Assembly: GCF_030397665.1 (NCBI RefSeq) | Contig: NZ_JAPUBT010000009.1 | Span: 124,001-188,000 of the forward strand | DNA: 64,000 nt | Direction of reading: 5' to 3' | Source: Janthinobacterium sp. SUN073 | Lineage (GTDB): Bacteria > Pseudomonadota > Gammaproteobacteria > Burkholderiales > Burkholderiaceae_D | Part shown: in pieces, positions 61,320 to 64,000 of the stretch | Layout: every line of letters starts with the position of its first letter | Numbering within the stretch: the stretch's first letter is position 1 | Notes under the pieces: model-generated | Databases searched by the model: none | What the model was told of the DNA's origin: nothing | What the model saw: only the letters and a program-made list of their open reading frames with translations | Program-made: the position numbers and the translations under genes

Positions 61320-62177
61320 ATGCCTGCCGCCCCTACGCCCCTGACCCGCCTGATCGCGCCGCGTACCGCGCTCGCTTCCTGCGTGCGCGCCGTCCTCGTG
61401 CGCGACACCACGCGCTGCGCGCCCTTGCCGCCGGCCCAGCGCCTGAACCGTTTTCCCGCCGCGCCCATGTGCAGCATCATCTGGACCGTCGCGGGCGATG
61501 TGGAGGCGGCCGCGCCGGGCCTGTCGCTGCCGGACGTGCGCATGCCGCCCGCGCTGTTCGGCGGCCCCCGTTCGTATCCGCTGGTCAGCTACAACCCCGG
61601 CCCCGTGCATTCGTTTGTCGTGATGTTGTATCCGGCCGCCCTGCATGCGTTGACGGGCATATCGATGGATGCCTTGCTGGACCAGTTTCGCCCTCTTGCC
61701 GCGCTGTTCGATGCCGACTGGCTGGCCCTGTCCGACGCCGTGCTGGCGGCGCCAAGCGACGAGGCGCGCGTCAGGCTGGTGGAGGATTTTCTCGCGCCGC
61801 GCTGGCAGGCGGCGCGCAAGGGCAGCGACGTGTCGGCCGGCGTCGTGCAAGACTGGGTGCGCCGCCTGGGCGTACAGGCGGCCTCGACGGGCCTGGCCAG
61901 CAGCGCGCGGCATATCGAGCGCCGCATCAAGGCCTGGGCCGGCCAGCCCATGCGCACCTTGCGCCGCATGCGCCGCGCGGAGCAGCTATTCCTTGACGAA
62001 CGCGGCGCCATCCTGCAAGGCAAGGTGTCGTGGTCCGATATCGCCGCCAGCGGCGGTTACGCCGACCAGGCCCATTTCTGCCGCGAGACGCGCGAAATCA
62101 CGGGCTTGAGCCCTACCGAGCTGGCGCGCGCCATGCGCGACGATGAAAGCTACTGGATATACAGAGTGTGGAGTTGA
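61320..62177 (+). CDS. AraC family transcriptional regulator next to P450 gene
   Basis: A 285-residue regulator. The N-terminal ligand region (about 1-165) is followed by a C-terminal AraC DNA-binding domain (about 180-270: HIERRIKAWAGQPMRTLRRMRRAEQLF, VSWSDIAASGGYADQAHFCRETREITGLSPTEL). ATG at 61320 is chosen; the next upstream in-frame start would read into the divergent promoter. Head-to-head position with the P450 gene (135 bp between starts) suggests that it controls that gene. Confidence 0.85.
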   Translation: MPAAPTPLTRLIAPRTALASCVRAVLVRDTTRCAPLPPAQRLNRFPAAPMCSIIWTVAGDVEAAAPGLSLPDVRMPPALFGGPRSYPLVSYNPGPVHSFVVMLYPAALHALTGISMDALLDQFRPLAALFDADWLALSDAVLAAPSDEARVRLVEDFLAPRWQAARKGSDVSAGVVQDWVRRLGVQAASTGLASSARHIERRIKAWAGQPMRTLRRMRRAEQLFLDERGAILQGKVSWSDIAASGGYADQAHFCRETREITGLSPTELARAMRDDESYWIYRVWS

Positions 62178-62187
62178 ACCGGATTTG

Positions 62188-63924
62188 TTAGCCGGTGTAG
62201 ACGACGCCTTTGTGCAAGGTCACTTCATGGTGCCCCGCGCCGGGCGCCATCATGGGGAAGCAGTTTTCCGCGCCATGCACGCGCACGTCAAGGAAGTAGG
62301 GGCCTTCGGAGGCCAGACAGGTAGCCAATGCCGCGTCGAGTTCCTCGCGCCGGCTCACCGTGTGCGCCTGCCAGCCGAACGCGCGCGCCAGGGCGACGAA
62401 ATCGGGCAGCGCTTCCGTGTAGCTGTGGCTGTAGCGCCCGCCATGGATGAGTTCCTGCCACTGGCGCACCATGCCCATATAGCCATTGTTCGACAACACC
62501 ACCTTGACGGGCAGGCGGTGCTGCACGGCGGTGGCCAGTTCCTGGATATTCATCAAAATCGAGGCATCGCCGCTGACGCACACCACGCATTTTTCGGGAT
62601 GGGCGATCTGCGCGCCGATGGCGGCCGGCAAGCCATAACCCATGGTGCCGGCGCCGCCCGAGGTCAGCCAGCGGCGCGGCTGCTCGAAGCGCAAGTGCTG
62701 CGCCGCCCACATCTGGTGCTGGCCCACGTCGGTGGAGACGATGGCGTCCCGGCCGTCCAAGGCCGCCTGCAGCCGGCGCATCAGCGCCTGCGGCGCGATC
62801 ACCTGCGGCGTGTCGTCGAAAGCCAGGCTGTCCTGCGCGCGCCAGCCATCGATGCGCTGCCACCACGGCTGGCGGTCCGCCAGCAAGCGGCCGCGCAGCT
62901 GCGCCAGCAGGGCGTTTAACACGGGGGCGCAATCGCCGCGCAGGGCCACGTCGGCGCGCACCACCTTGCCGATCGAGGCCGGGTCGATATCGATGTGGAT
63001 GATCTTTGCGCCGGGGCAGAAGGCGTCCAGCCGTCCAGTGACCCGGTCGTCGAAGCGGGCGCCGACGCAGACGATCAGATCCGCATGGTGCATGGCCAGG
63101 TTGGCTTCCAGGGTACCGTGCATGCCCAGCATGCCGAGGAAGGCCGGATGCGAGGCGGGAAAGGCGCCCAGTCCCAGCAAGGTCAGGGTGCAGGGTGCTG
63201 CCGCCAGTTTCACTAATTGTTGAAACGCGGCGCAGGCGTCCGGGCCGGAATTGATGAGACCTCCGCCGCCATAGAACACGGGCTGGCGTGCGGAAGCGAT
63301 CAGGCTGGCGGCCCGTTCCAGATCGGTGAGCTCTGGCAGAGGTGCTGCGACGGTAGAGGCGGGCGGCAGCGGCGCGGTTTCGATGACCTGCGCCAGCTGC
63401 AAGTCCTTGGGAAAGTCGATCAGCACGGGGCCGGGCCGGCCTTGCGTGGCCTGAATAAATGCTTCGTGCACCACGTCGGCCGTTTCGTCGGCCGTGCGGA
63501 TTTGCCGGTTCCACTTGGTGACGGGGCGCGAGATGCCCAGCGCGTCGCATTCCTGGAAGGCTGCCGTGCCGATGCTGGTGGTGGCCACCTGGCCGCTGAT
63601 GCAGATGAGGGGTATCGAATCGCACAGGGCGTCGAGCAAGCCCGTGGTGGTGTTGCTCATGCCGGGGCCGGAGGTGACGAAGACCACGCCGGCCCGGCCC
63701 GTGCTGCGCGCATACCCTTCTGCCGCGTGCACGGCCGCCTGTTCGTGGCGCACCAGCACGTGGCGCAAGCGGGGCTGGGCGTGCAGCGCGTCGTACAGGG
63801 GCAGCACGGCGCCGCCCGGATAGCCGAAGACGGTGTCGACGCCGAGCGCCAGCAGGGTGTCGATCAGGGTGCTGGCGCCGTTATGGGATGCGCGAGCGAG
63901 GAGGGGGGCGGGATCGGGTTTCAT
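62188..63924 (-). CDS. ilvB: Acetolactate synthase large subunit-type ThDP enzyme
   Basis: A 578-residue thiamin-diphosphate enzyme that should join two pyruvates (or pyruvate and 2-oxobutyrate) in branched-chain amino acid synthesis. Catalytic Glu61 in VRHEQAAVHAAEGYAR, the FAD/central-domain region, and the ThDP/Mg motif SGDASILMNIQELATA followed by NNGYMGMVRQWQE are present. The usual GDG reads GDA here, which is common in ALS. No small regulatory subunit gene is next to it within the window, so it may be a catabolic or isolated copy. A hairpin lies in its leader. Confidence 0.88.
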   Translation of the reverse strand: MKPDPAPLLARASHNGASTLIDTLLALGVDTVFGYPGGAVLPLYDALHAQPRLRHVLVRHEQAAVHAAEGYARSTGRAGVVFVTSGPGMSNTTTGLLDALCDSIPLICISGQVATTSIGTAAFQECDALGISRPVTKWNRQIRTADETADVVHEAFIQATQGRPGPVLIDFPKDLQLAQVIETAPLPPASTVAAPLPELTDLERAASLIASARQPVFYGGGGLINSGPDACAAFQQLVKLAAAPCTLTLLGLGAFPASHPAFLGMLGMHGTLEANLAMHHADLIVCVGARFDDRVTGRLDAFCPGAKIIHIDIDPASIGKVVRADVALRGDCAPVLNALLAQLRGRLLADRQPWWQRIDGWRAQDSLAFDDTPQVIAPQALMRRLQAALDGRDAIVSTDVGQHQMWAAQHLRFEQPRRWLTSGGAGTMGYGLPAAIGAQIAHPEKCVVCVSGDASILMNIQELATAVQHRLPVKVVLSNNGYMGMVRQWQELIHGGRYSHSYTEALPDFVALARAFGWQAHTVSRREELDAALATCLASEGPYFLDVRVHGAENCFPMMAPGAGHHEVTLHKGVVYTG

Positions 63925-63931
63925 GGCCTTA

Positions 63932-63955
63932 TTTTCTGCCTGATGCGGCAGAAAA
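63932..63955 (-). promoter_or_regulatory. Leader hairpin upstream of the acetolactate synthase gene
   Basis: TTTTCTGCC (63932-63940) and GGCAGAAAA (63947-63955) are perfect 9-bp arms with a 6-base loop, only 7 bp before the ATG on the minus strand. AAGG between hairpin and ATG would serve as SD. It may block or modulate ribosome access. Confidence 0.5.
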
Positions 63956-63970
63956 GGCTGCTGGTTTTCT

Positions 63971-63992
63971 CGTATAGAATGCTTATTTAAGC
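63971..63992 (-). promoter_or_regulatory. Possible -10 and palindrome at the end of the window
   Basis: On the minus strand CTATAC (complement of 63972-63977) could be a -10. GCTTA (63981-63985) and TAAGC (63988-63992) form a palindrome directly upstream. The -35 region falls outside or at the window edge. Confidence 0.3.
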
Positions 63993-64000
63993 AAAATTTG

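Noticed and set aside
1..64000. CRISPR array, tRNA, rRNA, insertion sequence or prophage
   Set aside because: No regularly spaced repeats, cloverleaf-like segments, transposase or phage structural genes were recognised on either strand.

Overview
The window is a high-GC bacterial chromosome segment, most likely from the Oxalobacteraceae (Betaproteobacteria, in the Janthinobacterium/Massilia/Duganella group). The assignment rests on protein families and gene style (tamAB, a CzcICBA metal pump, DUF3016 and DUF3108 proteins, a PEP-CTERM protein, many two-component and c-di-GMP genes). It is an impression from reading, not a database match. I see no rRNA, tRNA, CRISPR array, insertion sequence or prophage. 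The segment looks like core and lineage-specific chromosome with short palindromic repeats in the gaps between genes.

Layout. 1-700: 3' part of a DUF3108 gene. 960-7518: a tight five-gene operon encoding an MksF-MksE-MksB condensin-like complex, followed without a gap by a secreted DUF4424 protein and a nucleotidyltransferase-like protein. 7591-12263: a secreted protein, a nested 160-bp palindrome, a membrane protein, a secreted S9 peptidase and two small ORFs. 12377-18795: tamB and tamA. 18935-21347: queC, a fatty acid hydroxylase-like protein and an AraC regulator. 21573-27033: a CHASE/PAS/GAF/GGDEF diguanylate cyclase, small proteins and a PEP-CTERM protein. 27108-33259: czcICBA heavy-metal efflux. 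33302-38697: a MORN-repeat/C13 peptidase, a double-GAF histidine kinase and a REC-HD-GYP response regulator. 39131-45946: two tandem DUF3016 proteins, a solute-binding protein, a thioesterase, a PQQ-type sugar dehydrogenase lipoprotein, frmA and a GlxA-type regulator. 46051-53127: a large MshQ-like surface protein, hydrolases, an SRPBCC protein and an M28 peptidase. 53399-57659: a DEAD-box helicase with two DbpA-type RNA-binding domains and an Aer-like chemoreceptor. 57747-63924: small envelope proteins, a MazG-like pyrophosphohydrolase, a GNAT acetyltransferase, a divergent P450/AraC pair and an acetolactate synthase large subunit.

How the genes work together. Envelope biogenesis (TamAB), metal efflux (CzcICBA) and signalling (GGDEF, HD-GYP, histidine kinase, chemoreceptor) dominate. 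The most system-like unit is the mks operon. It has the three structural condensin genes but no MksG/JetD nuclease gene in the window; two unrelated genes sit in its downstream positions. Other unusual items are the duplicated RNA-binding domain of the DEAD-box protein, the predicted secreted MORN/C13 peptidase, the orphan MshQ-like gene with no ATG start, and several families of short palindromic elements, one of which supplies the stop codon of czcA.
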